From IMG/VR virus record IMGVR_UViG_3300025168_000296, positions 1 to 34,663 of that record: DNA of 34,663 nt; one strand, 5' to 3'. The notes below the pieces were generated by a model. It worked only from the letters and a program-made list of their open reading frames with translations, had not been told where the DNA came from and ran no database searches. This DNA comes from a virus. Position numbers and translations under genes: made by a program. Numbering within the stretch: position 1 is the stretch's first letter; each line of letters opens with the position of its first letter. Of this stretch, positions 7,111 through 15,107 are shown one piece after another.

Positions 7111-9097
7111 ATTAAATGAGCTCACCACTCTTGTAAATACAGATGAACTTTTAGTTTCTGATACTTCCGCAACTGAAACTAAAAAGATATCTGTAGCAAA
7201 TTTTAAAACAAATGTAGTTGGGTCTGCACATACTGTACAAAATAATGGAACTGGTCTTACACAACGGGCCAATCTTAATTTTGACGGAACTCATGTAGTT
7301 GCAACTGATGATTCGGGAAACAACCAAACTGATGTTGCATTAAGTGCAAACCTTCAAGCGGTATCGGGGTTGACATCAGCTGCAAACAAGGGAATACAAT
7401 TTACTGGTTCTGGAACAGCAGGTGTTTACGATTTAACTACAGCAGGAAAAGCATTATTAGATGATGCAAATGCGGCTGCACAAAGAACGACACTTGGATT
7501 GGGTGCATTATCGACAGAAGCATCAGTAACAACTTCTCAGATTGCAGCAGGAACTTTGGTTACTGAATCAGAGACTATTGGATCAAACGATAATGACACA
7601 ACAATACCTACATCGGCTGCTGTTAAAGCATATGCAGATTCGGTTGGTGGTAGTGGAAATAAATTTAGTACAATTGCGGTTTCGGGTCAAAGTAATGTTG
7701 TAGCAGATACTTCAACTGATACTCTTACATTTGCAGCTGGATCTAATGTAACACTTACAACTAATGCAGGAACAGATACAGTTACTATTGCATCTTCTGG
7801 TGGTGGTGGGGGATCTAAACACGTTATTCAAAATAATGGTACTGGATTAACTGCACGAGCTAACTTAAACTTTGATGGAGCTCATGTTGTCGCAACTGAC
7901 GATTCGGGAAATAATCAATCTGACATAACTCTTAGTGCAAATCTTCAGGCAGTATCGGGATTAACTTCTGCTGCAGATAAAGGTATACAATTTTCTGGTT
8001 CTGGAACGGCAAGTGTTTATGATTTGACTGCTGCTGGAAAAGCACTTCTTGATGATGCAAATGCAGCTGCACAAAGAACAACTCTTGGATTAGGAACAAT
8101 TGCAACAGTTGCAGCACCTACTGGAACTGTGGTTGGAACCTCAGATACTCAAACTCTTACAACCAAGTCTATTGATTCAGATAACAATACTATTACAAAT
8201 ATTGCCAATGCAGATATTAAAAATGCTGCTGGAATCGCACTCAATAAACTTGCGGCCGCAACTGCATCTCGAGCATTAGTTTCAGATGGTACTGGATTCG
8301 TATCTCCTGCCACAACAACCTCTACTGAGATTGGATATGTCAACGGAGTAACAAGTGCAATTCAAACTCAGATAAATGCAAAACAACCAACAATTAGTGG
8401 ATCTGCAAGAATAGATGCTGGCCATATTCATAATGGTAATGTATCAAATACTGAATATGGTTATCTGGATGGAGTTACAAGTAGTATACAGACTCAATTA
8501 AATTCCGCAGGAACTACTCTCGCAGGATTATCTGATACTGGAATATCTTCAAGTGCAGCAGGACAAGCACTTCTATATGATGGATCTAACAGTTATGATA
8601 ATAAGCAGATTAAAGTAATGCAAGACAACTCTGCATTTACTGCTGCATTTCCTATGATTGATAGTTCTCACATATACAGAGTTACAGGAGTTAGTGGATC
8701 AAGTCATTATACTTTTTCAAATTATAATTCTGATGGAACAGATCAAAATGATCCATCTTTATATCTTTTATGCAATCACACTTATGCATTTTATCTCAGT
8801 TGGGGCGGTGGACATCCTTTTGCAATTAGAACAGGAGCATCTAGTGGAGGTGCAGGAACTAATTTAGCTGCAAATAATGGTGGAGATAATCTAGTACATA
8901 TTGCTACGGATGGTACAGTAACAACAGGAACATCTGCAAATGCAAAATCTACTGGATGGTTAATTTGGCAAATACCAAATTTTACCACAAAACAAAATGC
9001 ATCTACTGGAAACTATGGATATCAATGTACTTCCCATGCAGCTATGTTTGGACAAATATACATAGGTAGAGTGCAAGACTTGTATGGTAGTTGGTAA
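7088..9097 (+). CDS. Repeat-built tail fibre with C-terminal cupredoxin-like domain
   Basis: The 669-residue protein has three parts. Residues 1-40 form the MADKRITEL docking module shared with the gene at 6371. Residues 45-139 and 242-336 are two near-identical copies of one domain containing ANLNFDG, HVVATDDSGNNQ and GKALLDDANAAAQRTTLGLG. Then come shaft repeats of the type EIGYVNGVTSAIQTQIN and EYGYLDGVTSSIQTQLN. The C-terminal roughly 130 residues contain GGGHPFAIRT (H576) and YGYQCTSHAAMFGQIYI (C647, H650, M653). That His...Cys-x2-His-x2-Met set is the type 1 copper ligand pattern of small cupredoxins such as amicyanin. A distal receptor-binding role is likely; copper binding is inferred. 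Confidence 0.7.
   Translation: MADKRITELNELTTLVNTDELLVSDTSATETKKISVANFKTNVVGSAHTVQNNGTGLTQRANLNFDGTHVVATDDSGNNQTDVALSANLQAVSGLTSAANKGIQFTGSGTAGVYDLTTAGKALLDDANAAAQRTTLGLGALSTEASVTTSQIAAGTLVTESETIGSNDNDTTIPTSAAVKAYADSVGGSGNKFSTIAVSGQSNVVADTSTDTLTFAAGSNVTLTTNAGTDTVTIASSGGGGGSKHVIQNNGTGLTARANLNFDGAHVVATDDSGNNQSDITLSANLQAVSGLTSAADKGIQFSGSGTASVYDLTAAGKALLDDANAAAQRTTLGLGTIATVAAPTGTVVGTSDTQTLTTKSIDSDNNTITNIANADIKNAAGIALNKLAAATASRALVSDGTGFVSPATTTSTEIGYVNGVTSAIQTQINAKQPTISGSARIDAGHIHNGNVSNTEYGYLDGVTSSIQTQLNSAGTTLAGLSDTGISSSAAGQALLYDGSNSYDNKQIKVMQDNSAFTAAFPMIDSSHIYRVTGVSGSSHYTFSNYNSDGTDQNDPSLYLLCNHTYAFYLSWGGGHPFAIRTGASSGGAGTNLAANNGGDNLVHIATDGTVTTGTSANAKSTGWLIWQIPNFTTKQNASTGNYGYQCTSHAAMFGQIYIGRVQDLYGSW
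7220..7504 (+). repeat. Fibre domain repeat, copy 1
   Basis: This codes for fibre residues 45-139. It is highly similar to 7811-8095 at protein level but clearly diverged at third codon positions, so the duplication is not recent. Confidence 0.75.
7811..8095 (+). repeat. Fibre domain repeat, copy 2
   Basis: This codes for fibre residues 242-336, the second copy of the domain at 7220-7504. A glycine-rich linker (SSGGGGGS) immediately precedes it. Confidence 0.75.
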
Positions 9098-9122
9098 TTG
9101 AAACTATGAACTAAAAAAATAA

Positions 9123-9521
9123 ATGAATTTATTTGATGATTTGAATGAAAAAAATTATGTTCATTTTGCAATGAAATACTACACAAATATTCAATGCACT
9201 TCAGTTGAAGAATTCAACGAGGATTTGAACAAGATAAAATATGTAAAGAGATTGTTTAATCGGTTTCTTGAAACTGGTGAATTGCGAATCAATTTGATCA
9301 TGAATCATTTGATTGTTATTTACAATGTATTTGAAACTGAAGCTGCAACTCGTATGTTGTTCTTTAAAGTGGAGAGAAAGTTTTATTCTATATTGAAACC
9401 ATTTCTCCTTTTCATGGAAAGATTGCCAAAAGTTGTAAAGGGTATTAATGGAAGTGATATTCACACCAATGACATTCCTTTGAATGAAACTACAATCAAA
9501 GAATTAAGAAAGATAGAATAA
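9123..9521 (+). CDS. Conserved T4-like marine phage hypothetical protein
   Basis: The 132-residue, mostly helical protein contains IKYVKRLFNRFLETGELRI and NHLIVIYNVFETEAATRMLF. I recall this pattern as a strongly conserved family in T4-like cyanophages (possibly DUF7207) with no assigned function. The stop shares a base with the start of the next gene, so the two are probably co-translated. No clear Shine-Dalgarno sequence is visible in the A-rich leader. Confidence 0.65.
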   Translation: MNLFDDLNEKNYVHFAMKYYTNIQCTSVEEFNEDLNKIKYVKRLFNRFLETGELRINLIMNHLIVIYNVFETEAATRMLFFKVERKFYSILKPFLLFMERLPKVVKGINGSDIHTNDIPLNETTIKELRKIE

Positions 9522-10402
9522 TGGGCATAATTGCATCAATAGGAAACATATACTTTGTCTATCAGTTTTTGAAGAAACTGGTAACTCCTTTTGAGAAGAC
9601 AAAAGCATTTGAATTGGGTATTATTGATGAGAAGGGTAAGATTCTCAAGAGGCGAAGAGATTTAGATACAAAAGAAGAGAAAGAAGCATATAACCTTTCA
9701 GACACTTTGGTATGGAATCTCAAGAAGATTTTAGGGAAGATTCCTTTTGGAAAATCCAAACTTGCATCTTATGCGGCCGCACTCTGGTTGATTAAAGAAC
9801 AAGGAAATGGAAAAGTATTTGTAGATGAAAAGGAAATGGAAAAACAGTTCTTTGATTATTTTGAAAAAATTCAAAGTGATGAGTTGACTGAGAGTGTATA
9901 TGATAATGTTACCGATAAGGTAGTCATAGGTATTCTTCAAGCATATGATGAAGAACAAGTCAGTCATGCAAAGTTCCTCACACTTGCAAATGAATATACT
10001 GGTCTGACAAAGAAGTATATACAAGAAGAATTTCTCACAATTACTCTTCCTTTTGATGAAACAATCAATAAGGAATTTGAACAGTATCTAAACGAAGATA
10101 CTCCTGTGAGTAATGCAGGAAGTGGAAATGTTGCAATGAGAGGAATTCCATTGGGAGAACCGCCCAAAGGTGTGGTGATGAAACGATTTGCAGGAATGGA
10201 TGTATTTGCTGTAAATCCCTCTCTTTATCCTAAGGCCAACAACAAGAAAAAGAAGTATGATCGTTACAGTCGTTATGTTGGTGAGGATGATGCTGGGAAT
10301 TATATTAGAATGTTCGCAAGAAAATATCCAAAAAAACCCATTATCGTAATGGACTCTGTTACAGGATGTATGCAGTTTTTAAGACATGGATTTGGAAAAT
10401 GA
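9521..10402 (+). CDS. Conserved T4-like marine phage protein, unknown function
   Basis: The 293-residue protein starts with a hydrophobic segment (IIASIGNIYFVYQFLKKL) and continues TPFEKTKAFELGIID. A central GKSKLASYAAALWLIKE motif and a C-terminal block RYSRYVGEDDAGNYIRMF with KKPIIVMDSVTG follow. I recognise it as a conserved hypothetical of T4-like cyanophages. QYLNEDTPVSNAGSG near residue 190 looks like a flexible linker. It is coupled to the gene upstream and overlaps the one downstream as ATGA. A virion role is plausible but unproven. Confidence 0.6.
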   Translation: MGIIASIGNIYFVYQFLKKLVTPFEKTKAFELGIIDEKGKILKRRRDLDTKEEKEAYNLSDTLVWNLKKILGKIPFGKSKLASYAAALWLIKEQGNGKVFVDEKEMEKQFFDYFEKIQSDELTESVYDNVTDKVVIGILQAYDEEQVSHAKFLTLANEYTGLTKKYIQEEFLTITLPFDETINKEFEQYLNEDTPVSNAGSGNVAMRGIPLGEPPKGVVMKRFAGMDVFAVNPSLYPKANNKKKKYDRYSRYVGEDDAGNYIRMFARKYPKKPIIVMDSVTGCMQFLRHGFGK

Positions 10403-10692
10403 TGAAATTTAAAGAATATCTGCAAATCAACGCAGATGATTCTATCGAACAAGTTATGAATGGCGAGTGGATACTTAAATCAAGAACTACATGGAAAGCC
10501 ACAGATGATAAAGACAATACATTAGAGATACATAATGATGGTCATGATCCAGAATTAAAGGGAGAATCATGGTCGGTGCATAATAATACTTTTGCACCAA
10601 AAGCTTTTGCTTTTTTCTGTAAACAGTTCATAAAAGAAGCAAAACCATCAGAGGTAATTCATGTCAGAACAAGAATCTTTCCTACTACTTAA
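10399..10692 (+). CDS. Small protein with diverged capsid-targeting-like start
   Basis: The product begins MMKFKEYLQINADDSIEQ; ATG 10399 overlaps the previous stop as ATGA, and ATG 10402 is an equally possible start. MKFKEYLQ resembles the leader seen near 2 kb, but the expected glutamate is replaced (YLQIN), so protease cutting is doubtful. The body (EWILKSRTTWKATDDKDN, then FAPKAFAFFCKQFIKEAK) has no family I recognise. Its 3' end overlaps the next gene by 32 bases. Confidence 0.55.
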   Translation: MMKFKEYLQINADDSIEQVMNGEWILKSRTTWKATDDKDNTLEIHNDGHDPELKGESWSVHNNTFAPKAFAFFCKQFIKEAKPSEVIHVRTRIFPTT

Positions 10693-11071
10693 ATCAGAAA
10701 TACAAGCTTTAAAAATCAAAGATGAGTATCGAACAAAAGAGTTAGATGCTCTGATGAAGAAGTTAGATAATTCTACCAGCAAACTTAACGATTTGTCGGA
10801 GAATATTGGTAGATTGTTGACTGCTCAAGATGTCAACAAGACTAATGATAATGAATTTCGGGATGAGATGAAAATACTGCATACTCGCATAGGTGATCTT
10901 CAAGATAAAATGAATGTAATGATTGAGAAAACAGAAACCAGAATGAATACTGATGTGAATTTGATATATACAAAATTAGAATCTCTTGAACGTTGGAGAT
11001 GGATTACCATTGGTGCGGCCACTCTAGTTGCATGGTTATTGACACACGTTATTCCGAAAATAATACCATAA
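10661..11071 (+). CDS. Coiled-coil protein with C-terminal membrane anchor (XhlA-like)
   Basis: The 136-residue protein is a long predicted coiled coil (about residues 8-108) followed by one membrane segment (WITIGAATLVAWLLTHVI, about residues 113-131). This architecture matches the haemolysin XhlA family of phage lysis accessory proteins, but many membrane-tethered phage proteins share it. It is the last gene before a strong early promoter. A lysis or membrane-scaffold role is inferred. Confidence 0.6.
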   Translation: MSEQESFLLLKSEIQALKIKDEYRTKELDALMKKLDNSTSKLNDLSENIGRLLTAQDVNKTNDNEFRDEMKILHTRIGDLQDKMNVMIEKTETRMNTDVNLIYTKLESLERWRWITIGAATLVAWLLTHVIPKIIP

Positions 11072-11078
11072 AAATGTA

Positions 11079-11107
11079 TTGACATTTTCCTTTGAGTATG
11101 TTATAAT
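11079..11107 (+). promoter_or_regulatory. Sigma70-type early promoter (TTGACA-17-TATAAT)
   Basis: TTGACA at 11079-11084 and TATAAT at 11102-11107 are separated by exactly 17 bases, a perfect consensus. It drives the primase and ribonucleotide reductase genes. The predicted start (about 11114) leaves a leader of roughly 25 bases with no obvious Shine-Dalgarno sequence. Confidence 0.85.
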
Positions 11108-11138
11108 AACACTATAACACTCAAACTAGATTTATATT

Positions 11139-12161
11139 ATGCCATCATATATCGATACAAAGTACGTAAACTTACTTGCTTTGAGACTCCCTCTATTTAA
11201 ACGTAAGAATCAAGGATTGTACAATTTTCGTTGTCCTTTCTGTGGTGATTCTCAAAAGAGCAAAACCAAGGCTCGGGGATACTTTTATCAAAAACGAACA
11301 GATCTTTTTTATCGTTGTCACAATTGCGGCCAAAGTTCTACATTTTCCAATTTTCTTAAACAGTTTGATGGAGAAATGTACAAGGACTATTCTTTAGAGA
11401 GATATAAAGAAGGAATTACAGGAAAGGGGCAAAATACACCTGACCCCGAATTTCAAGTAGAGAAACCAAAGTTTCACACGAAGATTGATTTACCAAGAAT
11501 AAGTGATTTAGATGACAATCACTTTGCAAAAAAGTATTTGGTTAATCGAGCAATTCCTAGTCAGTTTTTGAATTACCTATATTATACAGAGGACTTTAAA
11601 GGTTTTGTTGAAAAAGTTGCAGAACGTGATTATGACCTCGCAAAAAAAGAACAAAGAATTGTCATTCCCTTCTATGACTCAGATAAAAAATTAATTGCAT
11701 TTCAAGGTAGAGCATTTACAAACTCTCTGCTTCGTTATATCACTATAAAGGTTTACGAAGATTCCTCAAAAATATTTGGACTAGATAGGTTAGATATAAC
11801 GAAACCCTTTTATATTGTAGAAGGGCCATTCGATTCTATGTTTCTTCCAAATTGTATTGCGATGGCAGGATCAGATGTTAATTTAAGTGATCAGTCTGAT
11901 ATTGTAAATGCAATGAATGAAGGAACAGGAACAATGATATTCGATAATGAACCTAGAAACAAAGAAATACTTTCTAGAATGAATAAGGTTATTGATAAAG
12001 GTTGGAAAATTTGTATCTGGCCAGATTCGGTTGCTTGTAAAGACATCAACGATATGATTCTTGCAAGTATCCAAGAATCAAGATTAATTGAAATAATAAA
12101 TAAAAACACGTACAAAAGTCTATTCGCAAAAACACAGCTCGCCCTATGGAGAAGAACATGA
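11139..12161 (+). CDS. 61: T4-type DNA primase (gp61)
   Basis: The 340-residue primase makes RNA primers for lagging-strand synthesis with the gp41 helicase. An N-terminal zinc-binding domain has CPFCGDS (C32, C35) and YRCHNCG (C60, C63). The TOPRIM catalytic core follows, with YIVEGPFDSMF carrying the conserved glutamate, then AMAGSDVN and the acidic CIWPDSVACKDINDM. This order and the 340-residue length match T4 gp61. It lies directly behind a consensus early promoter, and its stop overlaps the reductase start as ATGA. Confidence 0.9.
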   Translation: MPSYIDTKYVNLLALRLPLFKRKNQGLYNFRCPFCGDSQKSKTKARGYFYQKRTDLFYRCHNCGQSSTFSNFLKQFDGEMYKDYSLERYKEGITGKGQNTPDPEFQVEKPKFHTKIDLPRISDLDDNHFAKKYLVNRAIPSQFLNYLYYTEDFKGFVEKVAERDYDLAKKEQRIVIPFYDSDKKLIAFQGRAFTNSLLRYITIKVYEDSSKIFGLDRLDITKPFYIVEGPFDSMFLPNCIAMAGSDVNLSDQSDIVNAMNEGTGTMIFDNEPRNKEILSRMNKVIDKGWKICIWPDSVACKDINDMILASIQESRLIEIINKNTYKSLFAKTQLALWRRT

Positions 12162-14128
12162 ATTCAAAAGATCCCATCACCCTGCCCACACAATACCAAC
12201 AATTCATACATTTATCACGTTATGCACGATGGGATTACGATAAAAAACGAAGAGAAACATGGGGAGAAACAGTTAATAGATTTTTTGGGTTTTTTCAAGA
12301 ACATCTTAAAGAGATGTGTAATTATGATTTGGACAATGGTATTTTAGAAGAATTGAAAAATGAAGTATTGTCGTTGAATGTAATGCCTTCTATGCGATGT
12401 TTGATGACTGCTGGAGATGCACTCCGCAAAGAAAATATTGCAGGGTACAATTGTTCTTATGTTAAAGTTGACACTCCACGTTCTTTCGATGAAATCCTTT
12501 ATGTTCTTATGAATGGAACAGGAGTGGGATTTAGTGTAGAAACAGAACACGTAAATCATCTTCCAGTAATTGCAGAAGAATTTCATCCAACTGACACAAC
12601 AATAGTTGTTGCAGATTCTAAACTTGGATGGGCAAAGGCATTCAAAGAATTGTTAAGTCTATTGTGGAGTGGCCAAGTTCCGAAATGGGATTTATCTAAA
12701 GTTAGAGAAGCAGGGAAACCTCTGAAGACATTTGGAGGTAGAGCATCGGGGCCAGAACCACTTGATGATTTATTTCATTTTTCAACTAAGATATTTCGAG
12801 ATGCAGCAGGAAGAAAACTCAAATCTATCGAATGTCATGATATTGTTTGTAAAATTGCTGAAATTGTTGTGGTTGGTGGTGTTCGTAGAAGCGCTCTTAT
12901 TAGCCTTTCTGATTTAAACGATGGAGAGATGAGACACGCAAAATCGGGTCAATGGTGGGAACACAATGTCCAGAGAGCACTTGCAAATAATTCAGTTAAT
13001 TACAAAGAAAAACCAGATACAGGAACTTTTATGAGAGAATGGTTATCTCTCTATGATTCCAAATCGGGTGAAAGAGGAATTTACAATGGAATGTCAGCAA
13101 AAAATCAAGTAGCATCATTAAACGAGAGGGAAAAAGATGGAAATGGAAAATATGTCACAAGAAGAGATCCTAGAGATGATTTCGGAACTAACCCCTGTAG
13201 CGAGATTATACTTAGAAGTAGAGAGTTCTGCAACCTTAGTGAGTGCGTTGTCAGAAGACATGACAGTATTGAATCTCTTAAAAAGAAAGTCAGAACTGCA
13301 ACAATCCTTGGCACTTTCCAATCCACTCTTACCAATTTTAGATACCTTACCAAAGAGTGGGAAAAAAATTGTACTGAAGAAAGGTTGTTGGGTGTCTCAC
13401 TTACCGGCATTTTAGATAATCCTTTAACAAATGGTAAGAAAAAAGGATTAGAAACTCTATTAGAAGATTTAAGAAAGGTTGCGTATGAAACAAACAAAGA
13501 ATGGGCAGACAAACTCGGAATCGAACGAGCAGCTGCAATCACTTGTGTCAAACCATCTGGTACTGTTAGTCAGCTTGTTGATAGTGCTTCTGGTATTCAT
13601 GCCAGGCATAATCCTTATTATATCAGAACTGTAAGAGCGGACAATAAAGACCCTCTTTGCAAATTCATGAAGGAGAAGGGATTTCCAAATGAACCCGATG
13701 TAACAAAACCAAAACATACAACTGTGTTCTCTTTTCCAATGAAAGGGCCAGACCAAGCAGTCTATCGACAAGATATGTCAGCGATAGACCAATTGAAACT
13801 ATGGATGACTTATCAGACTTATTGGTGTGAACATAAACCATCTGTCACTATTACTGTCAAAGAAGAAGAGTGGCCAAAAGTTGGTTCGTGGGTATGGGAA
13901 AACTTTGATTCTATTAGTGGAATTTCTTTCTTGCCTTTTAGTGAACATACATACAGACAGGCACCTTATCAAGACTGTACAAAAGAGGAATACAACAATG
14001 TATTGAAAACAATTCCTCAAGATGTAGATTGGAAGGATTTATCACAATATGAAGAAGTGGATTATACAGTCGCATCACAAGAACTAGCTTGTTCCGCAGA
14101 TGGTGGTTGTGAAATAGTAGACCTTTAA
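12158..14128 (+). CDS. nrdJ: Class II (B12-dependent) ribonucleotide reductase
   Basis: The enzyme reduces ribonucleotides to deoxyribonucleotides using adenosylcobalamin. ATG 12158 is preferred because GGAGAA lies 5 bases upstream and it overlaps the primase stop; a start at 12146 is possible. The 656-residue length, shorter than the roughly 740 of Lactobacillus RTPR, is that of a compact monomeric class II enzyme. Key residues from ATG 12158 are C99 in YNCSY, the thiyl cysteine C347 and E349 in NPCSEI, and C358 in REFCNLSE. The 11-residue spacing C347-C358 equals that in RTPR. A C-terminal redox pair is in ACSADGGCE. T4 itself uses class I NrdAB, so this is a marine-phage trait. Confidence 0.9.
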   Translation: MNSKDPITLPTQYQQFIHLSRYARWDYDKKRRETWGETVNRFFGFFQEHLKEMCNYDLDNGILEELKNEVLSLNVMPSMRCLMTAGDALRKENIAGYNCSYVKVDTPRSFDEILYVLMNGTGVGFSVETEHVNHLPVIAEEFHPTDTTIVVADSKLGWAKAFKELLSLLWSGQVPKWDLSKVREAGKPLKTFGGRASGPEPLDDLFHFSTKIFRDAAGRKLKSIECHDIVCKIAEIVVVGGVRRSALISLSDLNDGEMRHAKSGQWWEHNVQRALANNSVNYKEKPDTGTFMREWLSLYDSKSGERGIYNGMSAKNQVASLNEREKDGNGKYVTRRDPRDDFGTNPCSEIILRSREFCNLSECVVRRHDSIESLKKKVRTATILGTFQSTLTNFRYLTKEWEKNCTEERLLGVSLTGILDNPLTNGKKKGLETLLEDLRKVAYETNKEWADKLGIERAAAITCVKPSGTVSQLVDSASGIHARHNPYYIRTVRADNKDPLCKFMKEKGFPNEPDVTKPKHTTVFSFPMKGPDQAVYRQDMSAIDQLKLWMTYQTYWCEHKPSVTITVKEEEWPKVGSWVWENFDSISGISFLPFSEHTYRQAPYQDCTKEEYNNVLKTIPQDVDWKDLSQYEEVDYTVASQELACSADGGCEIVDL

Positions 14129-14138
14129 TTGGAGCGAA

Positions 14139-14294
14139 ATGGAAGTCGAATCGGATATAGAATGTAATAATTGCAATGCCACGTATACTATGAGATATGA
14201 GTCAGATGATATTAGGGAAGAAGATGCAGCATTCCATTGTGCATTTTGTGGCATCTTAATGGAACCATATTATGAAAACCTTGACGAATTTTAA
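14139..14294 (+). CDS. Small zinc-ribbon protein
   Basis: The 51-residue protein has two CxxC pairs: ECNNC (C9, C12) and CAFC (C34, C37), 22 residues apart, as in a small zinc ribbon. GGAGCGAA lies just upstream of ATG 14139. Its 3' end overlaps the resolvase gene by 23 bases, so the reductase, zinc ribbon and resolvase are probably co-translated. Nucleic-acid binding is the usual role of such ribbons; the target here is unknown. Confidence 0.75.
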   Translation: MEVESDIECNNCNATYTMRYESDDIREEDAAFHCAFCGILMEPYYENLDEF

Positions 14295-14844
14295 GTTTAT
14301 CGCAGGAGTGGATTATTCATTAACTTCTCCGGCCGTCTGTGTTTCTGAAATAATAAATAATAGTATTGAATTTGAAAATTGTAAATTTCATTATTTGAAA
14401 CAGAATAAATCACAAGAGACTTTTGATAAGTTTTTTGCATATGAGTATCCAGAATATACGGATGATATTGAGAGATTTACAAAACTAGCAAATTGGGTTA
14501 TTGAATGTATACGCTGGTATGATGGAAGAGTGGAACATATTTACTTAGAAGATTATGCATTTGCAGCGACAGGAAGAGTTTTCAATATTGGAGAGAATAC
14601 AGGAATACTCAAACAACATCTCAGAACAACTGGATTTCATTATACAACAATACCACCCACAGTAATTAAAAAACACGCCACAGGAAAAGGAAATGCTAAC
14701 AAAGAGTTGATGTACGAAACGTTTTTGTCAGAAACCAATGTTGATTTGCGGAGTCGATTATCTCCAAGATCAACTAAAATTGCCAACCCTGTTTCGGATA
14801 TCGTAGATTCATATTATATCTGCAAGACAGGATTTCAATTATAG
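14272..14844 (+). CDS. RuvC-like Holliday junction resolvase
   Basis: The 190-residue protein has the RNase H-like RuvC layout: first aspartate D14 in AGVDYSLTSPAV, glutamate E93 in IYLEDYAFAATG, the PTVIKKHATGKGNANKE loop typical of RuvC, and C-terminal acidic residues D176 and D179 in NPVSDIVDSYYI. Such enzymes cut branched DNA during phage recombination and packaging. T4 uses endonuclease VII (gp49) for that job, and a RuvC-type enzyme may replace it here. It overlaps the zinc-ribbon gene upstream. Confidence 0.8.
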   Translation: MKTLTNFKFIAGVDYSLTSPAVCVSEIINNSIEFENCKFHYLKQNKSQETFDKFFAYEYPEYTDDIERFTKLANWVIECIRWYDGRVEHIYLEDYAFAATGRVFNIGENTGILKQHLRTTGFHYTTIPPTVIKKHATGKGNANKELMYETFLSETNVDLRSRLSPRSTKIANPVSDIVDSYYICKTGFQL

Positions 14845-14850
14845 GAAAAT

Positions 14851-15042
14851 ATGTCTCCCCAAACATTAAATTACCCTTATTTGATTGAAACCAGTAAAAA
14901 ACAAATTCAGAAATATAGTAAAGTAGAAGCAGACAATGAAGCCGTAATCCTACAACAGTCTGGTGAAAATGTAGAAGTTCATCATAGAGGGTTTCTTCTT
15001 TATCGATTGAGTGGGCAGTTACAAGGAAATCTTTTCCAATAA
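14851..15042 (+). CDS. 63-residue hypothetical protein
   Basis: The product begins MSPQTLNYPYLIETSKKQI and ends SGQLQGNLFQ. A TAGGAAAAT region precedes the ATG, six bases after the resolvase stop, and a consensus early promoter follows it. The sequence reads like a small alpha/beta protein (EAVILQQSGENVEV, FLLYRLSG). No family is recognised. It is supported by operon position and ribosome-binding site only. Confidence 0.55.
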   Translation: MSPQTLNYPYLIETSKKQIQKYSKVEADNEAVILQQSGENVEVHHRGFLLYRLSGQLQGNLFQ

Positions 15043-15047
15043 AAAAC

Positions 15048-15076
15048 TTGACAATGTTGATAAAAATTGTTATAAT
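15048..15076 (+). promoter_or_regulatory. Sigma70-type early promoter (TTGACA-17-TATAAT)
   Basis: TTGACA at 15048-15053 and TATAAT at 15071-15076 are separated by 17 bases. The context AAAAAACTTGACA is identical to that of the promoter at 17898. It serves the glycosyltransferase gene and those after it. Confidence 0.85.
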
Positions 15077-15107
15077 TATAGTATAATTAAAATAGTGAAA
15101 GAAGATT

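Noticed and set aside
7220-8095. Repeats as a CRISPR-like array
   Set aside because: The units are about 285-base coding domains in one reading frame, not short direct repeats with spacers.
12095-12102. AATAAATA as a late promoter for the reductase
   Set aside because: It lies inside the primase coding sequence before an early-type gene already covered by the 11079 promoter; a chance match in A/T-rich DNA is more likely.
13105-13551. 148-codon open frame on the - strand
   Set aside because: It is antisense to the reductase gene, which has its catalytic motifs across this region.
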